Assembly: GCA_036172665.1 (NCBI GenBank)
Contig: CM069870.1
Coordinates: 63,612,212 to 63,676,211, forward strand
Source of the DNA: Prosopocoilus inquinatus
Lineage: Eukaryota > Arthropoda > Insecta > Coleoptera > Lucanidae
Reading direction: 5' to 3'
Length of the DNA stretch: 64,000 bases
Positions 12,250 through 55,663 of the stretch are shown piece after piece (position 1 is the first letter of the stretch; each line of letters opens with the position of its first letter). Under the pieces are notes generated by a model. The model was not told the DNA's origin. It made no database searches and worked only from the letters and a program-made list of their open reading frames with translations. The translations under genes were made by a program, and so were the position numbers.

Positions 12250-12635
12250 GAAAAAAAAATTCTTTCAATTCCTTTTTGATTGCTGTGGATCCGTCAAGTA
12301 TCCGCTATACAGCTGTTTCAGCCTTATTTGGGGCTTCATTAGCAGAAGCGCAGCTCGAGAGTTCCACCGCAAACCAAAACGACTTGTCCAAGGATATTCG
12401 CAAATGCGAGGTCAGGTCAAAAAGCGATCGTAGGATGTCGCTATTTATGCTATTTATTACTACTACTTAGCATTTGCTAATATCCTTGGACAAGTGGTTT
12501 TGCTCCAAAGCAAAACCACGCTACGCTTTTGCTGACGAAGTCCCAAACAGGACTGAAACAGCAGTACAGAGGATGCTCGAGGCATCTACTGCAATCAAAA
12601 ACGATTTGCAACAAATTTTTTTTAAAGCATTAATG

Positions 12636-13080
12636 TTAGTGCTTGTCTTTTTACTATTCTAATAAGCTTCAAACAAGAAATATTGTGAAAAATGGCCATT
12701 AATTAATTTAAAACCAAAAACAAAAGGGAGACGCAAACATTCGAATATAACTAACTAAATTACTATTCACTTGATAGTCAAATGGTATAATTCATATTAA
12801 TTATTGCGTTTAACGCTATCGTTTAACAGTAAATTTCCAATTTTATAGAAAATGTCGCTTACGTCGGCGTCGTTTTGCATTGAACGTACATACATCCAGA
12901 GAGGTGGGCTAAATGTTTTTTGCGAATCGATTGGTTCTTTCAAATTGACCTAACAATCAAAAACAATCAGCATATAAATATAAATAATATAAACAGTTTC
13001 GATATTTTGTCTCGCAACAATGTTTCGCGATTGTTGCGCGACTTTGTATCTAAGTATGTACTAGGCCTTAGGAGCTTGAT
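12636..13080. other. Intergenic, no gene; right arm of the distant inverted repeat
   Basis: Positions 13033-13068 match 7628-7663 in reverse complement. Nothing else supportable was seen. Confidence 0.5.
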
Positions 13081-16000
13081 TATACAGTGACCGCCAAAAA
13101 GTTCTCACAACTTTTTATTATTGATTTTTTTAAAAAACTTTTTGAGCCAATAGTTTGTGCATGTGTAATACTGGCGAGCAACTTTTAGTGTTGCTAAAAA
13201 TAGCACTTATTTAAGATAAGAAAATTTAAAAATTGTTGTAATTTTGAATTGCTGGTTATATTAGACAAAATTTTAGTAGCATTCTATAGTTATTTACAAA
13301 ATGTGTGTCTTGATTGCCAGACAAAATTTCCTTCGGTCTAGTATTTCGAAAAAAAGGAAGATTTTCGAAATTTTGAGTTTTGCTCAAGATGTGAAGCAGT
13401 CAATGGTCATTTGGCATTTAACTCTTGCGAGTGGCTAGCTTATTCATTTATATTCATAAAAAATATTTAATAGAATAAATTTTCATCTTGGGTTCCGAAT
13501 TGTTGCAAGCACAAGAAAATTTGAAACAATTTTTGACGTTTCTGGTGCAAGGCCATTTTTACATACGATTTCGTGTTAATGTTTTTGATTTCTTCATAAT
13601 ACGTTTCTCATAATACCAATTTAGTCTAAGCAGACCGAAAATTGCAAGAATTGCCTCTACTTTTCGGTTTGAACTCATTTAAATCCGTACTTATAAAATC
13701 GATATTTTTGGTGGTACCCAAGAAATCGTATTTACTGTTTGTACAAATATCGATTTTATAAGTACGGATTTAAATGAGTTCAAACCAAAAAGTAGATGTA
13801 ATTCTTGCAATTTTCAGTCTGTTAGGGTTAGAAGATTTGTGTAATCAAGAAATCAAAAGTAATAACATGAAATTTTATGTAAAAAAACACCAGAAGCGTG
13901 AAAAATCGTTTTAAATTTTATTGTGCACGCAACAGTTAAAAACCCAAGAGCAAATTTGATTGGTTTAAATACTGCTTATGGATATAAATGTATAAGCTAA
14001 CCATTCGTAATAGGTAAGTACCAAATGCCTATTTACTTCTTCACATCTTGAGCAAAATTCAGAATATCGAAAATTTTCCTTTTTTTTCGAAATACTAGAC
14101 GGAAGGAAATTTTTGAAATCCAGCAATTCCAAATTACAACATTTTTTTAATTTTCGTATCTTAAATAAGTGCTATTTTTAGCAACACTAAAAATTGCTCA
14201 CCGGCATTGTCCTATTTATACCGGCTGTTTCAAATGGAGTGTGCACTGAAGGGATCTTCTAAACCGTAAGAGATACAAATTCGGTTAAATGGAACAAAAG
14301 TTGCACGAATCAATGCCTAATTCGTATCCATTGACAGAAAGATTTTTTGCTTATTTTTTCTTGAGATATTAATGAAAATGTAAGAAAGTCGGTTTTTTTT
14401 TCCTCTGTATCTCTTATATTTAAAATAATTTTGAAATTCTGATTTAACTTTCTACAGGCACTTCTTGATTCTGCTTTGAATAGGGGTGGCAGAATTGAAG
14501 TCAAACGTTTCGTCTTTCCACGACCATCATTAGTTTCGATTTTTTAAATACAACGTGTATCTTTTTATTATTCTATTCGATAGCATTTTTTCTCCTGATT
14601 GTAATGATATACCACACTTAATAGTTGTCACTAATTTGAAGCTTAAATAAAACATATTTTTTAAGGAAAATTTTATTTAATACATAATTTCAAATTTTTA
14701 GTTCATTTTCTTAGCTATAGTGTAAATTATAATAAACTATTTAAAGTTTTTCTGTATCGTTATTTTAACAATGCACTGCACTTACGAAAATGAACTTTTA
14801 CCGCAAATATCAGGTGGTTCTAATATAACTTGCTAGACTAGTATATCACCTTTGGTATAGGAATGAAAAAGCCTAGTTTTTAATTTTGACTCGCACTTTT
14901 GAGTTAAAAGAAAAAGTGAATACTAATTATACTAAAAATATTTACAAATTACTGAATAGTGTCTTCTACAAAGACATGGGCAGCTAAAAACGAATATTTT
15001 TATGATAAATTTGAAAGATACTTTCTATAACAATGTAATTTTTTTAAATTTCTTTAGCATTCAGTGGCTCTCAAAACTTCAGTGTCACTTTCTTTAAACA
15101 TGGTTTAGTCCAACAACGGTACTAAATTTTGTCACTCATTTTGACGAGGTGAATTACCAGTTGAAGTTTGGCACGTTATATCGGGACCACCCTGCATAAT
15201 TTAAACAGGATAAAGTAGGCTTTGTATTTTGGGCATTGAAACAGTGACTAGCATTAAGATAATTAATAAGGGGGAACCAAGAAGGCCAATATTACATTTT
15301 TGCAGGAATGTTTCGCGAATTCATATTCGACACGTTAGGCAATACATAGGATTAAGAACGAATGTGTGTCTTGAAAACAGTGAAGGATATTTCGAAGATT
15401 TACTTTAATTTATTTATTTTACTTTATTTATTTCACAAATTCATGATCTTCTTCTATTATTTTTGTTCCAGTTATTTATGTTGTTCTTGTAATTTAATAA
15501 ATTTATATTGCTGTTTATTTGGTTTGTGTTAACCATCTAATATCATTTAGCTAATATTTTTTGATTCTTTCTCTTCCGACAATTGAATATTGTTGTTAAT
15601 ACAAATAAAAAAAAGTAGGAATAAATTTACTTATTAAGAAAGAAAAAATAATGAAACTGTATCAGTTCTTTTGTCATATTTTATTAGGTATTAAGTATCA
15701 TACATCACTGAAATTACCAGAAAGAAATGCTATCGAATAAACTTAATAATAATAAAAAGAAGCTATTAATCAATAGCAAAATGTTGAGTGTTTTCCTTTC
15801 GCAGTTTTGTCCGTTTCAAGTTTAAAAAACTTTTTATTTACAAAAATTTTAAATTATGTAGATATTAAATAAAGTTTCAAATTAAATTAATGTCAACTAT
15901 TAAGTATATCATTATAATCAGGAGAAAAAATGCTATCGAATAGAATAATAAATAGATACACGTTGTATTTAAAAAATCGAAACTGATGATGCTCGTGGAA

Positions 16001-16410
16001 AGACAAAACGTTTGACTTCAATTCTGCCACCTCTACTCAAAGCAGAATCAAAAAGTCCCTGTAGAAAGTTAAATCAGAATTTCAAAATTATTTATAATAA
16101 AAGAGATACAAAGAGAAAAAGAAAATCGATTTTTTTACATTTTTATTAATATCTCAAGAAGAAATAATAAAAAAATCATTATGTTAATGAATATGAGTTA
16201 GTTAGTTAGTGATTCGTGTAACTTTTCTTCCATTTAACCGAATTTGTATCTCTTACAGTTTAGGAGATCCCTTCAGTGCACACTCAATTTGAATCAGCCG
16301 GTATTTGGTTATTGAAGATGCACAAACTATTGGAACAAAATTTTTTAAAAAAAAAATCAATAATAAAAAAATTTCCCATGTGGTGCAAACTTTTTGGCGG
16401 TCACTGTATA
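13081..16410. mobile_element. Foldback element with Tc1/mariner-like ends, interrupted by a second foldback element
   Basis: The ends are exact inverted repeats, CAGTGACCGCCAAAAAGTT on the left and its complement on the right, bordered by TATA, which fits TA-targeting Tc1/mariner-type ends. The left arm (13081 to about 13707) is mirrored by a right arm starting at about 13745. For instance, AGTGTTGCTAAAAATAGCAC at about 13188 is mirrored near 14171-14190. The right arm is split at 14219 and resumes at about 16304. No transposase frame remains, so it is non-autonomous. The innermost stem (13631-13707 with 13745-13821) has about four mismatches in 77 bp around a 37-bp loop. Confidence 0.75.
14219..16303. 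mobile_element. Second foldback element nested in the right arm of the first
   Basis: The inverted ends are TACCGGCTGTTTCAAATGG at 14219 and the near-complement ending CAGCCGGTA at 16303, followed inward by GTGCACTGAAGGGATC on both sides. The arms pair for at least 400 bp: AAACGTTTCGTCTTTCCACG near 14505 mirrors about 15990-16010, and CTATTCGATAGCATTTTTTC near 14570 mirrors about 15930-15950. The central part (about 14700-15850) pairs poorly. No transposase was recognised. The insertion left the first element's arm in two pieces. Confidence 0.75.
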
Positions 16411-17368
16411 CAGGATTCAGATTTAATCTTGATAACTTCAGAACTTCTTAAAATAATACAACTTTAAATAACAAATTATATCGAAGAGACCTTTGTTTCT
16501 GAGAAAAGTGGCATCAAAATTTATTTTTAAAGCACTTTTAAAGAGTAACTCAAGTGTAATGGTCTTGATACTTGATATGATTTTTCAGTTAATCATACAA
16601 TATTGTTTTGCATTACTTGCATGCAACACAACCCGCAACCCGATCGATCTTTCTTTTGTCTGTCTCTTGTTTTATTTAACCCGAAAAATTTAATTATTCC
16701 TCCTTTTACGATACATTTATTTATTTAAAATTGTTTATTTTGTATCTACCTAGTGTTTCAAATTAAGCTTTTTAAGTTTAATTAGTTTATCGAGACTGTA
16801 CAATATTTTTAATTGCTTTTTTTCTTCTTTTTTAGTGTGTGTGTGGGTGTGTGTGTGTTGTGGTTGCTGGTTGGAGGGTTTTCGGCAGTAGAACTGCACG
16901 CTTCGTAAAACGGTAGGGTAAGTGTAACCATAGTTTTTCTCAATTTAATTTATTAAATACGCATATTTTTACAGTTCCACGTCGGTATGCAGTGTGGGTA
17001 GCAGAGGGGTGAGTAATTTATTTCTTTTTTAGTAGGCCATGTCAGTGTTTTGTATTCGCGAAATAAATAAATAAATTACTAACAAGGCCGTATTAACACA
17101 TTTTAATGGAATTATTCCTTAACATACAGGGTGTATACACAAACATAGGCCGCAGCCACTAGCAGCTACTCTAGATTAAAATAAAGAAAAGAAAACATGT
17201 ATACTGGCTGTTCGCGGAAGATCGTACCGATATCCAGAAAATAACTTGTTAGAACCATACTGAATTTGACATTAAAAATTTTAAAATAATAGATAATTTC
17301 AGTTACCCCCCTAAAAATTCAAATAAAAAGTTAACTATTGTTGCGGCTTCCCATGAACAGCCTGTATG
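16411..17368. other. Intergenic, GT microsatellite and two splice-like segments, no gene
   Basis: A GT-rich microsatellite lies at about 16836-16862. Two consecutive acceptor/donor pairs occur on the plus strand (16836-16917 before GTAAGT, and 16975-17008 before GTGAGT). Neither carries a useful open frame, so they could be noncoding exons or coincidence. Confidence 0.45.
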
Positions 17369-19194
17369 CAGGATATCCACCGAGTGCCACGGTCTTCTCT
17401 ACCGTCTAAAGTATACAAGATAGAAAAGAAATTCACTAAGGGCTAAGGTGTAACTCAGTCAGCTCTATTTTATAAAATTATTTTTAGCTATGCAAGGTGT
17501 TCAGTAAATGAGAGCCATATCAAAGTTATTTTTTTTAAACGGAACACTGAGTATATTTTTACATATTTCGAAAGTACGCATAACGAATAGGTAACAACCA
17601 AATATTTCGGAAGTTTTATTTAAGAGTTTTTAAGATATTAATGATTATGTGTAAAAAAATTGTTTTATTTTGAGCTCTTATAGTATAATTATTTATTTAT
17701 ATTTCTTCGTGAATTTTTGTAGGTAGTCAATACAATATCACATCTACTGAAATTACACAACAGTTTCGTTCTATTAAGTTGTTATGTGTACAGAGTGTTG
17801 AGTTTTGCAAAATATAATTTTACTCAAAATTTTCAAATTGAACACCCGATATATCTCAACTTCTGTGAAACACTGTTTTAATGAGCTTTCATAAAATGCC
17901 AAATGTATTTGTCTAAATGGAAGAAACCGAGACAGCAATGAAATATTTTTTTTTTCTTTCAATATTAATGTTATTTAGCCTTTCCATCCGGTTTCTCTGT
18001 TTCAATTAGAAGATAAATCAATGAATATGTTTTATTTTGTATTCAAAGTACTTGAATATGTTCCTATTAAACTAATTCCTGTTTTCCTTTACTTTGAAAA
18101 TATTCAAATAACTCTTTTAAAATAATTTTAAAAATAAAATTTAAAATGACGTTGCCATTTGCTAGAAAAGAGGAGAACAGTTGCCATGAATTTTTAATTG
18201 ACAGAACACATACATACTTTTTTTTACAAATTTTTATTTCTTTTTATGATAACAAAATCAATTTTAATAATAAAAAATTACGTGACACGTGTGTCACGTC
18301 ACGTAATTTAATAACAGGAGAAAACAACCAAAACTGTCTTTTGGCGTCAAGATTACAAGCAGTAAGGAATGTTTACAAGAAACTGAAAAACAATTCGAAT
18401 ATTTATTATAAATTTTATAGATCCAATGGTTCCTTGTCATTCTTAATTTGTTCATTGTTTTCTGTTTTTTCTAATTTATTACTTATTATTCTTAATTTGC
18501 ACATTGTTTTCCAATTTATTAATTAAATTAACTAATATTCATTAATTCATCGACAAATTGTCGTTTGAAAGAATAATGTTTAAAACAAAAGAACCAGTCG
18601 AAAAGGCTAAATAACGACAATATTGTAGTTAAAAAAAATAAGTAATTGCTGTTTCGCAATTTCTTCAGTTTAAACAAATATATTTGACGTTTTATAAAAG
18701 CTCATTGAAGCAGTGTTTCACAACAGTTTAGATATACAGAGCGTTCCATTTGAAAATTTTGAGAGAAACTGATTTTATCAAAACTTAACACCCTGTACAC
18801 TTAATGACTAATAGATCAAAACTCTTGGGAAATTTCTGTAGATGAGATAGGGTATTGACTACATACTAAAATCCACGACGAAATGTAAATAAATGATCAA
18901 ACTATAAGAGCTCAAAATAAAGTAATCTTTTACACATAATCATTAATATCTTACAAACTCTTAAATAAAGCTTCCGAAATATTTCGTTATTACCTATACG
19001 CTATGCGTACTTTCGAAATGTGTAAAAATATACTAGGTGTTCCATTTAGAAAAATATAACTTTAGTATGGCTTTCAGTTACTGAACGCCCTATATAGCTA
19101 AAAGTAATTTTATAAAATAGAGCTGACTGAGTCACTTTTCTAACTTATATACTTTAGATGATAGAGAAGACCTCGGCACTAGATGGACAGCCTG
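17369..19194. mobile_element. 1.8-kb palindromic (foldback) element
   Basis: The ends are CAGG...CCTG. The arms mirror around about 18290, where the DNA reads ACGTGACACGTGTGTCACGT. Paired segments include GTGCCACGGTCTTCTCTACC near 17394 with its counterpart near 19160, TAATGATTATGTGTAAAA near 17639 with about 18930, and TGTTATTTAGCCTTT near 17968 with about 18605. No transposase was found. Frames at 18146-18526 and elsewhere in the arms are chance. Confidence 0.7.
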
Positions 19195-19197
19195 TGT

Positions 19198-19509
19198 ATA
19201 CCAGGTGTCTCAATATGGGCGGCGACAGGCGATATACAACAAATACTAATACCTGTACTTTCGGGAGAAAAAAAATTATAGTCAAAGTGACCGAGAAAAA
19301 TTGAAAGAGAATATTTTTAATTATTTGAGTTGATCGCAGGGGGCGCAATCAATGGGCTCAACAATAAAAATTAATTTTACTAACAAAATTCTCAGAATTT
19401 TCTTTGAATTTCTCTTGATCACTTTAATTATATTTTTTTCACATGAAGCTGTAGGTATTATAGTTTGCGATATATCATCGGTCGCCGTCCATATTGAGAC
19501 ACCCGGTAT
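19198..19509. mobile_element. 310-bp foldback MITE
   Basis: The left end ATACCAGGTGTCTCAATATG is mirrored at the right end near 19489-19509. The arms pair almost throughout, for example CTAATACCTGTAC near 19246 with GTAGGTATTATAG near 19451. It abuts the preceding palindrome with only three bases between, so the two insertions sit side by side. Confidence 0.7.
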
Positions 19510-19902
19510 CTGTTTACATGATTTTTGTTCTATAGAATACGTCCCTGAAGTAGCCTGTTTTCTGTTACACCCTGTATATCGATGATACAAAACGGAATTT
19601 GCTTTTCCGGATGATTTTGGAAAATATATTTTTAATTTAATTTCTTGTAGCAAGAACTCGGTTCAAATTATAATCATAATTTAATATTTTCTTATAAATT
19701 TATTTCTCGATTTTTACTTTTCTCTTCGATATACTTTCAACGTTTTTGTTTTGCAAAAAAGCAAAGTCAAAGTTTGAACTTTTTAAATTTCTGCAAAATT
19801 TATTTAAAAGGCTGGTCACAACTATACTTTCAATTTCCTTTTATTTTTTAACTACGGTGCAATAATTTTTTGTTGTAAATTGTATGTATATCTTTAATTT
19901 AT

Positions 19903-20018
19903 TTCATAATAGGATTTTAAAGTTAAAGTAACTTTAACTTAAAAAAATACGTTTGTTTCTCTATTCTTAAAGTGACTTTAAATTAATGCTTCCTTAAAGT
20001 CTGATCATGGAAACGGCC
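19903..20018. mobile_element. Short MITE, copy 1 (GGCC...GGCC family)
   Basis: This 115-bp unit contains AAAGTAACTTTAACTTAAAA and ends ATCATGGAAACGGCC. It is closely related to 31163-31285, whose ends are better preserved. It is internally self-complementary around ACTTTAA words. Confidence 0.6.
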
Positions 20019-21442
20019 ATCAATACATAAAGATTCTCATGTCGATATATCTCCTGGCGATATTAACAACGTTTTAAAAATTAAAAGTCATGTTTTCCGT
20101 AGTGCAATTCACGGAACAAAAATGCAAGAAAAAGCGGCTTTTCGTACCTACACGTAGTTTTTCTTTCGTTCAGAGATACATGCCCTTTTAGTGCAGGGAC
20201 ACAATTCGGTAATCAAGTAGAAGTAACCGCATTCGAACGTATATGTATGTATATTGTAGCAAATTTTATTCTATTCTATAATAAATACGCTTAATTGTAA
20301 ATTGAAAAAAGTGTAAGTGATTATAATAACTGCACTAGTATCGTGTAAAGGTAAGTGGATTTTGAAATTCGTAAATTTTTTTTTCGTTTGTGCGAATTAC
20401 AATGCATGAAAAAATTACGATTTCGTTTACGATATTCATTATCCAACTTATTTTGTCCTGGGACATGTATACGATTTTACAAAAAATCGTAGAAATCTCA
20501 ACCGCAATTTAATAACAAGTCCCTTGCTCTTTTTTAAAATTTTTCGTTAGCTAAGTTCTCAGCCGATCATTACTTTTTGAACTCATGCCTGAATTTAATT
20601 TATTCATATCAGATTTTATTTATTTGTATTTTATATTTGTCTTTTATCTATTTGTATTCTGTTTAGAAGTTGTCCTAACTAATGTTTTAATTATTTGTTT
20701 TTGGATTAACATGCCTTAAACTTTCTTACTGCTTTCTTCAAGCTATGAGTTAACTTTTCCAGTTTTCAAACTTTTTGCAAAAAGTGGAAAAATTATGCAA
20801 CAAAATACGTGTATATCTACAACTTTCGTTTTTAAAGCACTAAGACCCGATTTTTTCAGCTACGGATAAATTTATCTGCCAGGTAGTATCCTCGGAAAAT
20901 ATTATCGGTATGGTTTATATGGTTTCCAAGTATAATACCTGGCAGATAAATTTATCAGGAGGTGAAGAAATCGGGCATTAAAAACACATTTGTTTTTACC
21001 ACTGGATCTTATCTTATGATCTTATCGATTATGTATCTTTTTTTGTTTATATTACACATATTATTTTTGTTTAATGGTTTCCAAGGATAATACCTGGCAG
21101 ATAAATTTATCTGGAGATGAAGAAATCGGGCATTAATTAATTAACATCACAATGCATCTGAAGAAGATAAACATTTCAGTAGGGCTTTTTATTCTTTCGT
21201 TATAAATAATAAATGTACCTCAAAACTGCCACAATAAACAAAACATATGGTGAACAAAACCATGTACTGAAAAAATATATATAGTAAAAAGTAACACAAT
21301 TGTAGTAAAATGGGAGACAGAAACAAATTGTAGCAAATATTCGAACAATTGAAGTAAATCTTACGTTAAGAATAGTCTTGCGGTGGCGGATTTAGCACTT
21401 TAGCTTTGAGCCCCTCCCCCCTCTCTAAATATTTTCTCTGTT
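20019..21442. repeat. Intergenic, with small hairpin repeats containing AGATAAATTTATCT
   Basis: An inverted repeat spans about 20845-20980: CCGATTTTTTCAGC...CTGCCAGGTA on one side, TACCTGGCAGATAAATTTAT...GAAATCGGGC on the other. The right half occurs again at about 21076-21135. The rest shows no gene. Confidence 0.5.
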
Positions 21443-21846
21443 TATACAGGGTCTGGCTAAGTTGCGTGGCCTATTAAATGTTTTCGGGGAAAGGGTCGCC
21501 AGTAACTTAATTATTTTAAATGGAATGCTATACTTTTTATTGCAAATTATGATTCTACGTGTTATTCCAAGTAAAAGTTGTTAAGGTTTCTCTGTACTTA
21601 AATGTAACGGTTTTTGAGATTTTCTGAAAAAAATTATTTCGTTGGCCTTTCATTTAAGAGAATGTATTTACGACATTTTCAAATTTCGAGATTAAGTTGC
21701 CTGTCGTTTGAAAGAATAATGTTTAGCCGTTCAAATCATATCTTAGCTATCATTGAAAAATTCACAGGATGGTCAAAATATGGTGTTGAACTTTGTTCTG
21801 TTCAGCTGCCCAAAACTCAGTTTTCGTAAATGGAACACCCTGTATA
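21443..21846. mobile_element. 404-bp TIR element with TACAGGGT ends
   Basis: TATACAGGGT at the left is mirrored by ACCCTGTATA at the right, a TA-flanked terminus. Similar strips (ACAGGGTGTTCC followed by ATTTTAAATGGAA) recur at about 9220, 17510, 19580 and 33220, suggesting one widespread family. There is no transposase inside. Confidence 0.6.
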
Positions 21847-23305
21847 TTTTTGCATCATGATATGCAGAATCAAATTTTACATCGATTAGTAGTAGCATTT
21901 TCTATACCTATCTCCCTTCGTTTTCTTGTTTCTATTTTTACTTATTTCAGACTATTCTGTATTTGAAAATATATATTTTTTTCTGAAATCCTTAAAGAAT
22001 GACTCACTACAAATGAGCTTTCACTTTTCCGCGTTTGGGAATCTTTAGAAATCTAGGAAAAAAATTTTACTTTACTGACTTAGCTCCGGGTTGCTTTGTA
22101 ATCCCTGTAGCTAAGCCATTGCTTTCACAATCGAATGCTCCTTCACTTTTCCTTTCTTCTTTCGGAATTTGATTTGATTTTGACACACTTCTGTAACTTA
22201 AATCGGCTGACAGTAAGTAAGAATCTCCACTTCATTATTGCTGATCGATTAAAAAAGTTCTTGCAATTCTTCATTTTGAAATTATTGCCGCTATAATTAC
22301 CAAAATTAGGTGTTTACGGGAACCCCAGTCCGATTAATCCGATCAGAATTTTTCTCACTCTTACGTGCACGAAGTCTCTATAAGAAGCTCTGGCTGGAAA
22401 TAAATGACTCGAATTCGAATCTCAGCCGCGGCCAATAACTTAATTAGTGTTAGTTTACATTAACTTAATGTAATAATAATGAAAAGAAATGTTTAAATAT
22501 TAATAAATAATGGTGACCAAACCAATCCAGACATTTTATTAAATAAATAAAACCCGTTCGTAGTTATGACTAGATTTTATTAATGAAATTTGTACACAAA
22601 GGAACCTTTTCATGGCCGTCTATTTTCATATTCACAATAGTATAATGTCGAAATTTGAAGTGAAAAATTCGTACCTACAAACTTGTAATGCAGTAGACCC
22701 AGACCATCCTATTCTTTGCACCACAAAATTTTTTTGAAAATTAAATCATGCAGCAAAGACCAATTTTATTTATTTAGGTATACCTACACTTACCTCTTTA
22801 AAGCCAATCCGTTCTGCGTCTACTGAATCTGATTTATTTTTTGCTTTGCGTTCTTAGAAATATACAAATTCAACTTTATACAAAAACCACTTTATACAAA
22901 TTCAGCCTAAACCTAATAAGTGATACAAACCAAGCTGTGTCTCGAACGATTTTACAAAGTTTAGCCGGAGTAGTAAGAACAAGAAATTTCTCCTTTTTTT
23001 GAGTTTAAGGATCTAGACACTGACGCTCTAATGTATGTGGTAAACCTGAGCAATAAAGATTTAAACAGTAAATAGAAGCAGTACTCGGAAAGTGTAAACA
23101 ATTTGCGAAATAGATGCAAATATATCCGTTAAATAAGTAATAAGTCACTTCCTTCCGTTCTGAACAATGGCGAAATTACATGTACTATTTAATTAGAAGC
23201 ACCACCGATCTTCGTTTTCGCCCTCCAACGATTTCCTCCGTTCTGGAAGGAGCACCAAGCGAAGCCCCACATGTCACTCTCATACTGAGCTTTGGTGGGC
23301 GGTTT
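21847..23305. other. Intergenic and PKC 3' UTR region
   Basis: A copy of the GTTGCTTTGTAATCCCTGTAG repeat lies at about 22085-22125. On the minus strand, ATTAAA at 23188-23193 (about 115 nt after the PKC stop) and AATAAA at 22833-22838 are candidate poly(A) signals. The DNA antisense to the PKC stop shows no gene. Confidence 0.5.

Positions 23306-55663
<32,358 letters not shown>

Larger units (their letters stand above)
10601..12626 (+). mobile_element. Rep-A foldback-family copy split by a retrotransposon
   Basis: The left part (10601-10741) starts AACAGTTTAAATAGCGAC and reaches the ATAATGAAAATTTT module. The right part resumes at about 12250 with TTTTTGATTGCTGTGG and ends in GATTTGCAACAAATTTTTTT. 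The exact 9-bp direct repeat GCATTAATG flanks the whole at 10592-10600 and 12627-12635. The right part also contains a local palindrome (CTTGTCCAAGGATATTCGC near 12385 against its complement near 12480). About 1.5 kb of reverse transcriptase DNA separates the two parts. Confidence 0.7.

Noticed and set aside
18146..18526. 126-codon frame in the middle of a foldback element
   Set aside because: It crosses the palindrome centre, is AT-driven, and shows no transposase signature such as a DDE/DDD pattern.
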